A stretch of DNA of 64,000 bases from an uncultured Brachyspira sp. (GTDB taxonomy: Bacteria > Spirochaetota > Brachyspiria > Brachyspirales > Brachyspiraceae), in assembly GCF_944393015.1 (NCBI RefSeq), contig NZ_CALXYQ010000009.1, positions 26,529 to 90,528 on the forward strand, read 5' to 3'. Shown piece after piece: positions 46,259 to 54,049 of this stretch. Position 1 is the first letter of the stretch. Every line of letters starts with the position of its first letter. Position numbers and translations under genes: made by a program. Under the pieces are notes generated by a model that was not told the origin of the DNA, did not search any database, and worked only from the letters and a program-made list of their open reading frames with translations.

Positions 46259-46285
46259 CTACTTTTTTGGCGCACAAAAAAGTAG
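46259..46285 (+). repeat. CTACTTTTTT/AAAAAAGTAG dispersed hairpin, copy 3
   Basis: A perfect 10-bp stem around GGCGCAC, followed by CAAAAAACG. Compared with the other copies, the second base and its partner are both changed (CAAC/GTTG to CTAC/GTAG). Confidence 0.65.
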
Positions 46286-46339
46286 CAAAAAACGCAAATG
46301 ATAGAACTTTATATTAAAAACATGTCTATTAAATATAGG

Positions 46340-46525
46340 GTATAGCCTATAAAAATGCAGTCTTTCGCCGTAGGCGTACTTCGTATGGTTCTCGCCTGCC
46401 GAAGGCACGCAAAGCGAGGCGGGCTTCGCCTGTGCCAATACCACAGGCACTCCCTACAGTCACAAAAGAACTGGGGATGTTACGGCACGACTGTGTGCTT
46501 CGCAGGGCTAGTCCCCACAAATAAT
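46340..46525. other. GC-rich structured island
   Basis: A stretch much richer in GC than its surroundings contains several small inverted repeats, such as GCCGTAGGC, GGCGGGCTTCGCC, CCTGTGCCAATACCACAGG and an outer GGGGA...TCCCC pair at about 46473-46515. No convincing reading frame is present. GC islands in AT-rich genomes are often structured RNAs or imported DNA; which applies here is open. Confidence 0.4.
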
Positions 46526-46574
46526 AAAACTAAGAAAATAATTTTTGACAAAATATAGTTGTTTAGGTATATAC

Positions 46575-46690
46575 TAAAAACCTAATCACAACTTGGGCGG
46601 GCATGCTTTTATGTTTTAAGCTTTAAATATAAATAAATCTATCAAATCTAGAAAAAATAAAAAACTAAAGGGCGGGGTATGTAAATAAAG
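46575..46690. repeat. Forward G-module repeat before recX
   Basis: CAACTTGGGCGGGCATGC near 46588 to AAAGGGCGGGGTATGTAAA near 46668. There is no box pair on the recX side. Confidence 0.7.
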
Positions 46691-46742
46691 TTTTTAAATT
46701 TAATACTTGAAAACTATTTGTATTTATTATAATATTTCTATT

Positions 46743-47366
46743 ATGGTTATTTTAAAAATGAAATTAAAAGGCGATAAGATACATATCAAAGTATCAGGCG
46801 GAGATGTATTCACTATACCAAAAAACGGACTCTATGAACTAGATTTATACGAGGGAATGGAGCTTGAATACGATGAAATACCTCATATAAGATTCAGAGC
46901 TTTCGAGTCTGCCGCAAGAAAATCTGCAGTATCTATACTTAAACGCGGATTTATAAGCGAGGGTATGCTTAGAGAAAAACTCACAAAAAAAGGGCATAAA
47001 AAAAGATTCATAAGACATGCCGTAAATTACTGCAAAGAATATGATCTCATAGATGATAAAAGATTCGTAAAAATAGCTATTAATAGTTTAAAGCTTAAAG
47101 GCAAAAGCAAAAGACATATAATAGATTATCTAAAGAAAAATAAAGTAAAACCAAGTTTGATAGAAAGAGCACAAAACTCTATAAGCGATAGAATAGATGA
47201 TAAAGCTTTAAAAGATGCTATAAGAAAATATTATAAACTATATGAACATAAAGAAAGAAAAGAAGATTATATTATAAAGACATTAATGCGTAAAGGTTTC
47301 AAATACGATAGAATCAAAACTCTAGTGAGAAAATATATAGATAAGAAAGAAAATTATAAAGAGTAG
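46743..47366 (+). CDS. recX: Regulatory protein RecX
   Basis: RecX binds RecA filaments and limits recombination and SOS activity. The 207-residue product has a helical RecX domain: ESAARKSAVSILKRGFISEG, MLREKLTKKGHKKRFIRHAV, DLIDDKRFVKIAINSLKLKG and YIIKTLMRKGFKYDRIK. The start is uncertain: ATG 46743 or ATG 46758 are both possible, and a TTG at 46707 extends the frame, but none has a clear ribosome site. recA is not in the window. Possible outward promoter from the element ending at 46575. Confidence 0.85.
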   Translation: MVILKMKLKGDKIHIKVSGGDVFTIPKNGLYELDLYEGMELEYDEIPHIRFRAFESAARKSAVSILKRGFISEGMLREKLTKKGHKKRFIRHAVNYCKEYDLIDDKRFVKIAINSLKLKGKSKRHIIDYLKKNKVKPSLIERAQNSISDRIDDKALKDAIRKYYKLYEHKERKEDYIIKTLMRKGFKYDRIKTLVRKYIDKKENYKE

Positions 47367-47529
47367 TTATTTATAATAAGAAAAATACTAAATTGCATAA
47401 TATTGCTAAAATAAATAATGCTGAAATTAATAAAATACAATTTTATCTTAATAATTGCTTCACTGCATTTATAATGCTATTTATAAAAAATGTAATCATA
47501 TATTATTTTTGAAAAAACAATATTAAATA

Positions 47530-47558
47530 TTGAATTATAAAAACAAAAATAATATAAT
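47530..47558 (+). promoter_or_regulatory. Sigma70-like promoter of the DinB-domain gene
   Basis: TTGAAT and TATAAT are 17 bases apart, ending 34 bases before ATG. Confidence 0.7.
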
Positions 47559-47592
47559 ATAAAAAATATTCATTTGAGTAGGATTTAATTAT

Positions 47593-48426
47593 ATGATTGA
47601 CAATAAAGTTAAAGAGCTTGCAAGAAAAATAGAAACTGAATCAAAAAAGCTGGATAAAAAAATAAAGGATATTGAAAAAATTAAATCATCTATAACTAAA
47701 GATTTAAAAAAGAATGTTAAAGAATTAAAAACAAATCAATTAAAAAAACTTCAGGAAGAAAAGAAAAATATTACAGATAAAGTAAAAGAAATGAAGTCTA
47801 ATCTTCTAAATGCCAAAAAAGATAATACCACAAAAGAAGTAAGTAAAAAAATAGATGAAAAAAAGAAAGATATAGAAAACAGTCAAAATAAAAAGCCTAT
47901 AGATAAAACAGCAAAAAAAATCATGAATATGATGGCTTTATACAATAAAAATGCCAATAAAAAACTTATTGAAATTCTTCTTACAGTCAAAGAAGAAGAT
48001 TTAATAAAAGAAACTAATGCATATTTCAAATCTGTGCTTGGAACATTTAAACATATTATTCAATGCGATATATATTTCTTTAATGTATACAGGAAATATT
48101 CAAGCAAAAAGAAAATAGAAAATGAAGATATATTAAACTATCTAAATGAAGATTTTACTTTCAATATAAATATAGATGAAAATTTAAACAGTTTAATAGA
48201 TATAAGAAAAAAATTAGATGATGTTATAATAGCCATTGTTAATAGTATAGAAGATTTTAATATATCAGGAAAAGTAATTATTCCTAATGCTGTAATAAAA
48301 AAGCCTAGATACCATTTGATAATGCATGCCTTAAATCATAGCACTCATCATAGAGGAGAGATTTCTGTAATGCTTGATCAAATGGAATATAAAAACGATT
48401 ATTCAAATTTAATGACTATGATATAA
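47593..48426 (+). CDS. Coiled-coil plus DinB-family (four-helix metal-binding) protein
   Basis: The first 110 or so residues are a lysine/glutamate-rich coiled coil (KKLDKKIKDIEKIKSSITKD and onward). The C-terminal part (about 115-277) is a DinB-like four-helix bundle: MMALYNKNANKKLIEILLTV, GTFKHIIQCDIYFFNVYRKY and NHSTHHRGEISVMLDQM. The His of FKHI and the two of STHHRGE are the usual metal ligands. DinB/YfiT proteins are thiol- or metal-dependent enzymes of varied or unknown function. The long N-terminal coiled coil is not usual for the family. AGGA precedes ATG. The stop codon is 4 bases before dispersed element C. Confidence 0.82.
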   Translation: MIDNKVKELARKIETESKKLDKKIKDIEKIKSSITKDLKKNVKELKTNQLKKLQEEKKNITDKVKEMKSNLLNAKKDNTTKEVSKKIDEKKKDIENSQNKKPIDKTAKKIMNMMALYNKNANKKLIEILLTVKEEDLIKETNAYFKSVLGTFKHIIQCDIYFFNVYRKYSSKKKIENEDILNYLNEDFTFNINIDENLNSLIDIRKKLDDVIIAIVNSIEDFNISGKVIIPNAVIKKPRYHLIMHALNHSTHHRGEISVMLDQMEYKNDYSNLMTMI

Positions 48427-48429
48427 AAA

Positions 48430-48682
48430 ATTAATATATAGCTAAACAAATATATTTTGTAAATTTTTGCTTTTTTATTAATTTAAAGAATATTTTTTTA
48501 TAATATAAAATATTCTTTAGTATTACTTAAATATGTTTTATACGTAATATAAATTATTGATTTTTATACAATAATAAGTAATCAGCCGCACGTATAGATG
48601 GCGTTTGATAATATGAAACGCTACCGTGCGGGAAGGTGCCGCAGCTCGCGGTTGAGAAACTTTAAAATTTTCAGTATATAAT
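48430..48682 (-). repeat. Dispersed 260-bp element, copy C (inverted)
   Basis: Read on the minus strand it matches copies A and B: TATATACTGAAAATTTTAAA, CCGCACGGTA, a 25-base loop, TATACGTGCGGCTGATTACT, then AAAAAAGCAAAAATTTACA and GCTATATATTA. The stem halves are conserved but the loop differs from copies A and B while keeping the same length, and here forms its own GCGTTT/AAACGC hairpin. TTTACA and TATATA at the end are 17 bases apart. Confidence 0.8.
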
Positions 48683-48683
48683 A

Positions 48684-48722
48684 AAACAGATATGCAAATA
48701 AATACATGCATATCTGTTTTTT
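48684..48722 (-). terminator. Intrinsic terminator of ddl
   Basis: AAAACAGATATGCA / TGCATATCTGTTTT perfect 14-bp stem, with T-rich sequence on either side, 32 bases after the ddl stop. Confidence 0.85.
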
Positions 48723-48753
48723 TATTTAATTAATATTAACTATTTAACAAAGA

Positions 48754-49740
48754 TTATTTTAAAAGACCTAATATATATAAAACAAGATCATTAAAATCAA
48801 GATTTACATGCTTAGCCATTGCAGGTATGTCAGAAGTATTTGTCATACCGCCTTGAGTGTTTACTTCCATAAGATAAACTTCATTATCATCGCCGACTAT
48901 AGCATCTATTCTTGAAAGTCCGCTGCAGCCTAAAACTCTATAAGCCTTCTTACATGTTTCTACCACTTTGTTTTCCATTTCTTTTGATAATTTGGCAGGC
49001 ATTTCCATTTCTGTTTTTCCCGGAGTGTATTTTGCCTCATAATCGTATATTTCATTTTTAGGATTTATTCCTAATATTGGAAAGACATAAGTATTATCAT
49101 CATCTTGTTTTACTAGTCCAACTGTAATTTCTTTTCCTTTTATATAAGGCTCTAAGAAATAATTTTGAATATCTTTTATATCTTTTACTACATTTTCAAA
49201 TTCTGATTTTGTCTTTATCAAATGAACTCCTACACTTGAACCATCTGATATAGGCTTTAATATTATAGGGAAATTAAAAGAAAGTAAGCTTCCTTTTACA
49301 TTATTATCATTAATTTCTTTAACATCTTTAAGAAGCATAAAATCTGCAGTAGATACATTTGATGACTTCCATATTCTTTTAGTATAAACCTTATTCATAC
49401 AAACGGCACTAACTAAAATATTTTCGCCTGTATATTTAATATTAAGACTCTCCAAAAGTCCCTGAATAGTTCCGTCCTCTCCTGATGTGCCATGCAAAAT
49501 ATTATAGCAGTATTCAATATTATTTTCTTTCAATGTTTTTACTAATTCATAAGAATCTTTAACATCTATTAAAATACAATTATCTTTAATTTCATCGAAG
49601 CTAGTTAATGCTTTATAAACATTCTGTCCGCTTCTAAGTGAAACTTCTCTCTCAGAGCTTAATCCGCCATGCAAAACTGCTATTTTTTTATTTTTAAACT
49701 TATTTAAAATATTTTGTTTTAATTCGCTGTTTAATATCAT
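48754..49740 (-). CDS. ddl: D-alanine--D-alanine ligase
   Basis: The ATP-grasp enzyme joins two D-alanines for the peptidoglycan stem peptide in the cytosol. Family motifs are present: AVLHGGLSSEREVSLRSG, NILHGTSGEDGTIQGLLE, FPIILKPISDGSSVGVHLIK, FLEPYIKGKEITVGLV, EAKYTPGKTEMEMPA and EVNTQGGMTNTSDIP. In many homologues the last motif is NTxPGMT; here Pro is replaced by Gln (NTQGGMT). The 328-residue length is slightly above that of short DdlB enzymes. It is monocistronic with its own terminator. Confidence 0.95.
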   Translation of the reverse strand: MILNSELKQNILNKFKNKKIAVLHGGLSSEREVSLRSGQNVYKALTSFDEIKDNCILIDVKDSYELVKTLKENNIEYCYNILHGTSGEDGTIQGLLESLNIKYTGENILVSAVCMNKVYTKRIWKSSNVSTADFMLLKDVKEINDNNVKGSLLSFNFPIILKPISDGSSVGVHLIKTKSEFENVVKDIKDIQNYFLEPYIKGKEITVGLVKQDDDNTYVFPILGINPKNEIYDYEAKYTPGKTEMEMPAKLSKEMENKVVETCKKAYRVLGCSGLSRIDAIVGDDNEVYLMEVNTQGGMTNTSDIPAMAKHVNLDFNDLVLYILGLLK

Positions 49741-49916
49741 TTTGTATACCTATTATATTTTAATTGTATTTATCAAAAAATAATCTTAGTCTTATTATAT
49801 CGTATAATTTTACATTTTTATAATGAAATTTTTAAATTGAACAATTATTTTAATATGAAAATAGTTATAAATTACCATTTACTTTATTATAAATAAGGGT
49901 TATTATATAAAACACT

Positions 49917-50588
49917 ATGAATGCTGATTTGAATAATAATATAGTAAAAAATTCTGTTTCTAAGATAAGTGCAGTTATATGCATAATATGTGCTAGTTCT
50001 GCAATAGCTGTCTTAGTGCTTTTAATAATTAATTCTAAAACTGCAAGAGAAATTACCTCATTTTCTCTATACTCAAGTTTTTTAACAATATTTTATATAA
50101 TAAATTCAATATACCATTTTTTCCCTTTTCATAATAAAGCCAAAAAGGTTTTTTATATATTATCGCATGCTTTTTTTATTATGATGATATGGGGTGTATA
50201 TATTCCTCCATGTTTAATTTCATTACAAAACGGATGGGGCTGGAGTTTCTTTGGAATTATTACAGGGCTTTGTGCATTAGGTATTACTTTAAGAAGCATA
50301 TTCGGATACAGATGGCGAGGTGCTACTGAAACAATATATTATTTTTTATTAAATTGGGTTTGGCTCATAGCTATATCAAAAATAGCCGCAGCCGTTGGCG
50401 AATACGGAGCTATATTATATTTAACAGGCTTTCTTCTTTTAAATATAGCAATGGTATTTTATAGGCTTGCTATGTATGAAGCGAATAGAAGATATACTTT
50501 ATTTTTACCTTTATTTTATTCGCTTTTAATAATATCTAATGTATGCCATGCAGTTTTTATGTTTAGATATGTTGCTAACATTTTCTAA
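49917..50588 (+). CDS. Hemolysin III / PAQR-like membrane protein
   Basis: The 223-residue protein has seven predicted membrane segments, and the order NSIYHFFPFHNKAKKVFYIL then SHAFFIMMIWGVYIPP matches the hemolysin III family (SxxYHxxP...LDHxxIFxLIxGTYTP). The usual Asp before His is Ser here (LSHAFF), and the C-terminal HxxxH is reduced to NVCHAVFMF, so metal binding and enzyme activity may be changed. Such proteins are integral membrane hydrolase-like proteins of unclear role. It lies 54 bases before the acyl-CoA synthetase gene and may share its mRNA. Confidence 0.75.
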   Translation: MNADLNNNIVKNSVSKISAVICIICASSAIAVLVLLIINSKTAREITSFSLYSSFLTIFYIINSIYHFFPFHNKAKKVFYILSHAFFIMMIWGVYIPPCLISLQNGWGWSFFGIITGLCALGITLRSIFGYRWRGATETIYYFLLNWVWLIAISKIAAAVGEYGAILYLTGFLLLNIAMVFYRLAMYEANRRYTLFLPLFYSLLIISNVCHAVFMFRYVANIF

Positions 50589-50641
50589 TTTTGTTATATT
50601 TTATATATGAAAAATACATATTGATTGGGAGGAGATAAAAT

Positions 50642-52297
50642 ATGATTAAAGAAAGACTAAGCGACTATATTCAAAATACTATAAAAGAAAATTGGGATAT
50701 TAATGCATTAGCTGATTACGGCACTAATAATATACTAAAATATTCTGATATAGCCAAAAATATTCTAAAAATACATACAGGTTTTAAAAAGCTCGATATA
50801 CATAAAGGTGAGAAAATAGCTCTATGCGGTGCTAATTCTGTTAATTGGGCTTTAACATACATCTCTACAGTAAGCTATGGAGCTGTGGTGGTTCCTATAC
50901 TCGTGGACTTTTCAAAAGAAGATATAGCTTCTATCATAAAAGATTCAGGTGCTAAATTTTTATTTGCTGATTCTAATATATTAAAAGGAATAGATACTAA
51001 CACTTTATCACTTCTCACTAAATCTTTTTATTTAAATAATTTCGATACATTCATTATAGAAGAAAATACAGAAGAAAAAAAAGAAAGCAATAAAAAAATA
51101 GAAAATATATTCAGCGATATAGAAATAGAAGATATAAAAAAAGAAGATTTTAATCTTACTATATTTGAAAATGATACTTTGGCTACTATTATATACACTT
51201 CTGGAACTACAGGATTTAGTAAAGGTGTTATGCTTAATCATAATTCATTAGCTGCTAATATAAGATTTGCAATCAATAATATGCCTATAAAGCCTAATGA
51301 TCATATACTTTCTTTCCTTCCTCTTGCCCATGTATTCGGCTGTTTATTTGACTTTTTATTTCCATTTTCAAGAGGAGCATGCATATATATGCTTAATGCT
51401 ATACCTAGCCCTAATATATTACTTAAAGCATTCGATGAGGTAAAACCTAATCTTATATTGATGGTTCCTCTTATCATAGAAAAAATTTACCTTAAAAAAA
51501 TACTGCCTACTATAAGCAAGCCTTTAGTTGCTAATTTATTAAAAATGCCTATTATATCATCTATACTGAAATCAAAAATAAGAAATACGCTTACTCAATC
51601 TTTCGGAGGAAATTTTCATGAGGTTATAATAGGAGGAAGTGCTTTAAATAGTGATGTAGAAAAATTTCTTATGGATATAGGTTTTAAATTCACAGTAGGA
51701 TATGGTATGACTGAATGCGGTCCTTTAATAAGTTACGGTCCTTGGAATAAGCATGTACCTAGAAGCTGCGGATGCATAATAGATACTTTAGAAGTAAAAA
51801 TAGATGCTGAAAAAGAAGGCGATGTGGGTGAGATTATGGTTAAGGGTGAAAATGTTATGCTTGGTTATTATAAAAACTATAAAGCTACTGCTGATGTACT
51901 TTCTAAAGACGGCTGGCTTAGAACTGGAGATTTAGGTGTGCTTGGTGAAAATAACAGGATATTTATAAGAGGAAGAAGCAAGAATATGCTGCTTGGTGCA
52001 AGCGGACAGAATATTTATCCTGAAGAGATTGAAAGCAAGTTAAATGCTATGCCTTATATATTAGAGTCTTTAGTTTTACAAAGAGATAATAAACTTCATG
52101 CTTTACTATATTTAGATGCTGAGAGAATAAAAGATGAAAAATTAAGCGAAGAAGAAGTTAATAAACTTATAGAAAATAACAGAATAGAAGTTAATAAAGT
52201 GCTTCCTGAATTTGGAAGGATATCAGGATTTACTATTCAAAAAGAAGAGTTCATTAAAAATCCTACTAAAAAAATCAAAAGATTCCTATATAAATAA
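50642..52297 (+). CDS. Long-chain acyl-CoA synthetase / AMP-forming ligase
   Basis: The 551-residue enzyme activates fatty acids to acyl-AMP and then acyl-CoA at the membrane. The AMP-binding motif IYTSGTTGFSKGVMLNH (about 183-199), the YGMTECGPLISYGPW block, GWLRTGDLGVLGEN and the C-terminal lysine in NPTKKIKRFLYK are present. It has a strong GGAGG ribosome site. It most resembles FadD/Faa-type enzymes, shorter in the linker region. Brachyspira may use it to take up exogenous fatty acids. A perfect bidirectional terminator follows. Confidence 0.92.
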   Translation: MIKERLSDYIQNTIKENWDINALADYGTNNILKYSDIAKNILKIHTGFKKLDIHKGEKIALCGANSVNWALTYISTVSYGAVVVPILVDFSKEDIASIIKDSGAKFLFADSNILKGIDTNTLSLLTKSFYLNNFDTFIIEENTEEKKESNKKIENIFSDIEIEDIKKEDFNLTIFENDTLATIIYTSGTTGFSKGVMLNHNSLAANIRFAINNMPIKPNDHILSFLPLAHVFGCLFDFLFPFSRGACIYMLNAIPSPNILLKAFDEVKPNLILMVPLIIEKIYLKKILPTISKPLVANLLKMPIISSILKSKIRNTLTQSFGGNFHEVIIGGSALNSDVEKFLMDIGFKFTVGYGMTECGPLISYGPWNKHVPRSCGCIIDTLEVKIDAEKEGDVGEIMVKGENVMLGYYKNYKATADVLSKDGWLRTGDLGVLGENNRIFIRGRSKNMLLGASGQNIYPEEIESKLNAMPYILESLVLQRDNKLHALLYLDAERIKDEKLSEEEVNKLIENNRIEVNKVLPEFGRISGFTIQKEEFIKNPTKKIKRFLYK

Positions 52298-52315
52298 AAT
52301 ATAATTAAAATAAAT

Positions 52316-52349
52316 AAAAGGCTTGAATAAATATTTATTCAAGCCTTTT
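52316..52349. terminator. Bidirectional terminator
   Basis: A perfect 17-bp palindrome (AAAAGGCTTGAATAAAT and its complement) lies between the convergent acyl-CoA synthetase and DUF4234-like genes. Confidence 0.9.
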
Positions 52350-52369
52350 CACTATTAATATACTAAAAA

Positions 52370-52729
52370 TTATTCAACTTTTTCCCATATCTCATTTAAT
52401 TTAGTTTGAAGCATATAGAATGCTATTATTTGAAACAATATAGATAATATAAATATTGTTCCTATTTTTCCTTCTTCAGGTTCAATACCAACTTTTTCTG
52501 ACATATCTTTAAGTACTATAGCTGCCATCTTTTTATACCAAAAAAATGAATATATTCCGCATGTTATTATCATAAATAATATTGTTTTTACAGGATCTAA
52601 ATTTTCATCTCCTGTAAACTCTTTTATTTCTTTAGTAGTAGTATAAAACCAATAATAGTAATATACTCCGCATGTAACCATAGTAAGTAAAATAACAATA
52701 ATAGGTTTTCTTATAACGCCTTTATTCAT
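52370..52729 (-). CDS. DUF4234-like small membrane protein
   Basis: The 119-residue protein has three membrane segments (about 8-27, 49-65, 92-110). TCGVYYYYWFYTTTKEIKEF and TCGIYSFFWYKKMAAIVLKD repeat the DUF4234 pattern (T/G-x-Y-xx-YW). ATG 52729 with a GGAGG site is preferred over an upstream in-frame ATG at 52807 that lacks one. Function unknown. Confidence 0.8.
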   Translation of the reverse strand: MNKGVIRKPIIVILLTMVTCGVYYYYWFYTTTKEIKEFTGDENLDPVKTILFMIITCGIYSFFWYKKMAAIVLKDMSEKVGIEPEEGKIGTIFILSILFQIIAFYMLQTKLNEIWEKVE

Positions 52730-52974
52730 ATATTTCCTCCTTCTTTTTTTTACATTATAAAAGTACATAATATAAAAAACAAGTACAATCATATAGTATT
52801 TATACAAAATAATAAAAAAATGTTATTTTTTTTAATAAAAAATCTATTTATAATACAAAAACATCATATTTTAATATTAAATTTTATTTTATATAAAATA
52901 CTATCTAACTTTTATGCTTATTAGAAAAATAATCTTATTAGAAATAAATACTAATATCTTAAAGTTTTATCCTA

Positions 52975-53190
52975 TTCAACGCACGCAGGTAAAAATTTTA
53001 AGCTTATCATTAATTAAAAATACTAACATAAACAAACAACAAAATTTGATTAACCGTGCGTTAAATAAAATTCTAAATTTAATAAAAACTTGGGCGGGTG
53101 CTGTAATTTCTAATTTGGCTTTAAATATAATTAAAACTAAAATTTAAAATATAGCAGTAAATTTTAAAGGGCGGGGTATGTGAATAAAAT
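52975..53190. repeat. Box pair plus forward G-module repeat
   Basis: CAACGCACGCAGGTAAAA (near 52978) and AACCGTGCGTTAAAT (near 53053) are followed by a module from CTTGGGCGGGTGCTG (near 53089) to AAAGGGCGGGGTATGTGAA (near 53166). The module ends beside the small secreted protein's stop. The 52730-52974 part is plain AT-rich DNA. Confidence 0.72.
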
Positions 53191-53207
53191 TTTAAGCATG
53201 AATACTT

Positions 53208-53411
53208 TTAGGGATTACATACTTTGCATGCGGAATATCCTATTGATTTAGCTTTACTTAGTGATATGGCTGTAGTATTTGAATTTTTGATTGTTCTGCA
53301 ATATTCTCTATGATATTTTTTGCCTTTCTCTGTGATGTAAACTGTTTCATCTTGAGCGTATGATAAAGATGTGATTATTAATAGTAAAAATAAAAGTTTA
53401 AAAATCTTCAT
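53208..53411 (-). CDS. Small secreted Cys/His protein (Ada-like metal-binding pattern)
   Basis: The 67-residue protein has a signal peptide (MKIFKLLFLLLIITSLSYAQ). The mature part has YITEKGKKYHREYCRTIKNS and ISLSKAKSIGYSACKVCNP, the TxxGxKYHxxxC...GYxxCxxCxP pattern seen in small domains related to the Ada zinc site and in tails of secreted nucleases. It probably binds zinc through His and three Cys. AGGAT precedes ATG. No neighbour suggests its role. Confidence 0.78.
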   Translation of the reverse strand: MKIFKLLFLLLIITSLSYAQDETVYITEKGKKYHREYCRTIKNSNTTAISLSKAKSIGYSACKVCNP

Positions 53412-53568
53412 AATATTATTTATCCTATATAGATATTATAGAAATAAAGATTTTTATAAACCTTATATAAGATGTTTTTATATAAAAAAATAAATTTTTA
53501 GGAACTTTTTATTTGTATAATTCGTCTAATAAAGCAAATAAAACATTTAATTAAAAGAGAGGTTTATT

Positions 53569-53945
53569 ATGAAACGTATTTTTAGCATTATTTTATTCAC
53601 AGTTATATTATCAGTATCAGTATATGCCAAAGAAAAAAATATGACTGGAAAGATTATAACGGAAAATGCAATTATGAATATTTTATTTATAATGAAGCAG
53701 GACTTACACAGGAACAATTAGCAGAAGTTATGAAACTAAAAGCAGAATATCAATCAAGATTCCATGACTTAAAAGAAAAAATTTATTTAGAAAAAACTAA
53801 AATGGATTTAGAAATGTCTAAAAAGAATTCTGATCCTAATGTTATAAGCAATTCTATGAATTTAAATATTCAGTATTCAAAAGAACTTCAAGATTTAGCA
53901 GATGAATTTTTAGCAAAATATAATGATATAAAAAACAATAAATAA
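53569..53945 (+). pseudogene. Frameshifted secreted Spy/CpxP-like protein gene
   Basis: The gene begins at 53569 with an AGAGG site and a signal peptide (MKRIFSIILFTVILSVSVYA). A run of seven A at 53633-53639 breaks the frame: as written the peptide ends after 49 residues. One more A restores a 125-residue protein that continues KKYDWKDYNGKCNYEYFIYN, then LTQEQLAEVMKLKAEYQSRF and an all-helical end. The LTxEQ...L...Y...L pattern resembles periplasmic Spy/CpxP/ZraP-type chaperone or metal-stress proteins. It could be a phase-variable gene, a real loss, or a sequencing error. A terminator follows. Confidence 0.75.
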
Positions 53946-53973
53946 ATACTTATTAAAAAACTACCTTAAAATA

Positions 53974-54011
53974 AAAAATAGAGATGTAATTAATTTTATA
54001 TCTCTATTTTT
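53974..54011. terminator. Bidirectional terminator
   Basis: AAAAATAGAGAT / ATCTCTATTTTT stem between the frameshifted gene and the convergent U32 peptidase gene. Confidence 0.82.
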
Positions 54012-54049
54012 ATTTTTAAAAATTTTAATCAAAATTCGTACTATTATAT

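Larger units (their letters stand above)
46205..46575 (+). repeat. Dispersed element, copy D, with replaced interior
   Basis: The left end (TATACTGAAAATTTTTAAG, then TTTGTCAACT) and right end (TTTTTGACAAAATATAGTTG to GGTATATACTAAAAA) match copies A-C, but the interior is unrelated GC-rich DNA. The right end carries TTGACA and TATATA 17 bases apart, a strong outward promoter-like pair upstream of the recX region. Confidence 0.65.

Noticed and set aside
46340..46525. tRNA or rRNA fragment in the GC-rich island
   Set aside because: No cloverleaf, TTCGA-type T-loop or 3' CCA pattern could be placed.
46355..46558. 67-codon frames on both strands in the GC-rich island
   Set aside because: Open frames are expected by chance in GC-rich DNA; the peptides match nothing and the region is dominated by inverted repeats.
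49917..50588. True hemolysin (toxin) function
   Set aside because: The name hemolysin III is historical; the sequence is a seven-segment membrane protein with altered metal-site residues.
52914..53147. 77-codon plus-strand frame
   Set aside because: It lies entirely over the CGCACG box pair and G module; the peptide is only low-complexity Ile/Lys/Asn and there is no ribosome site.
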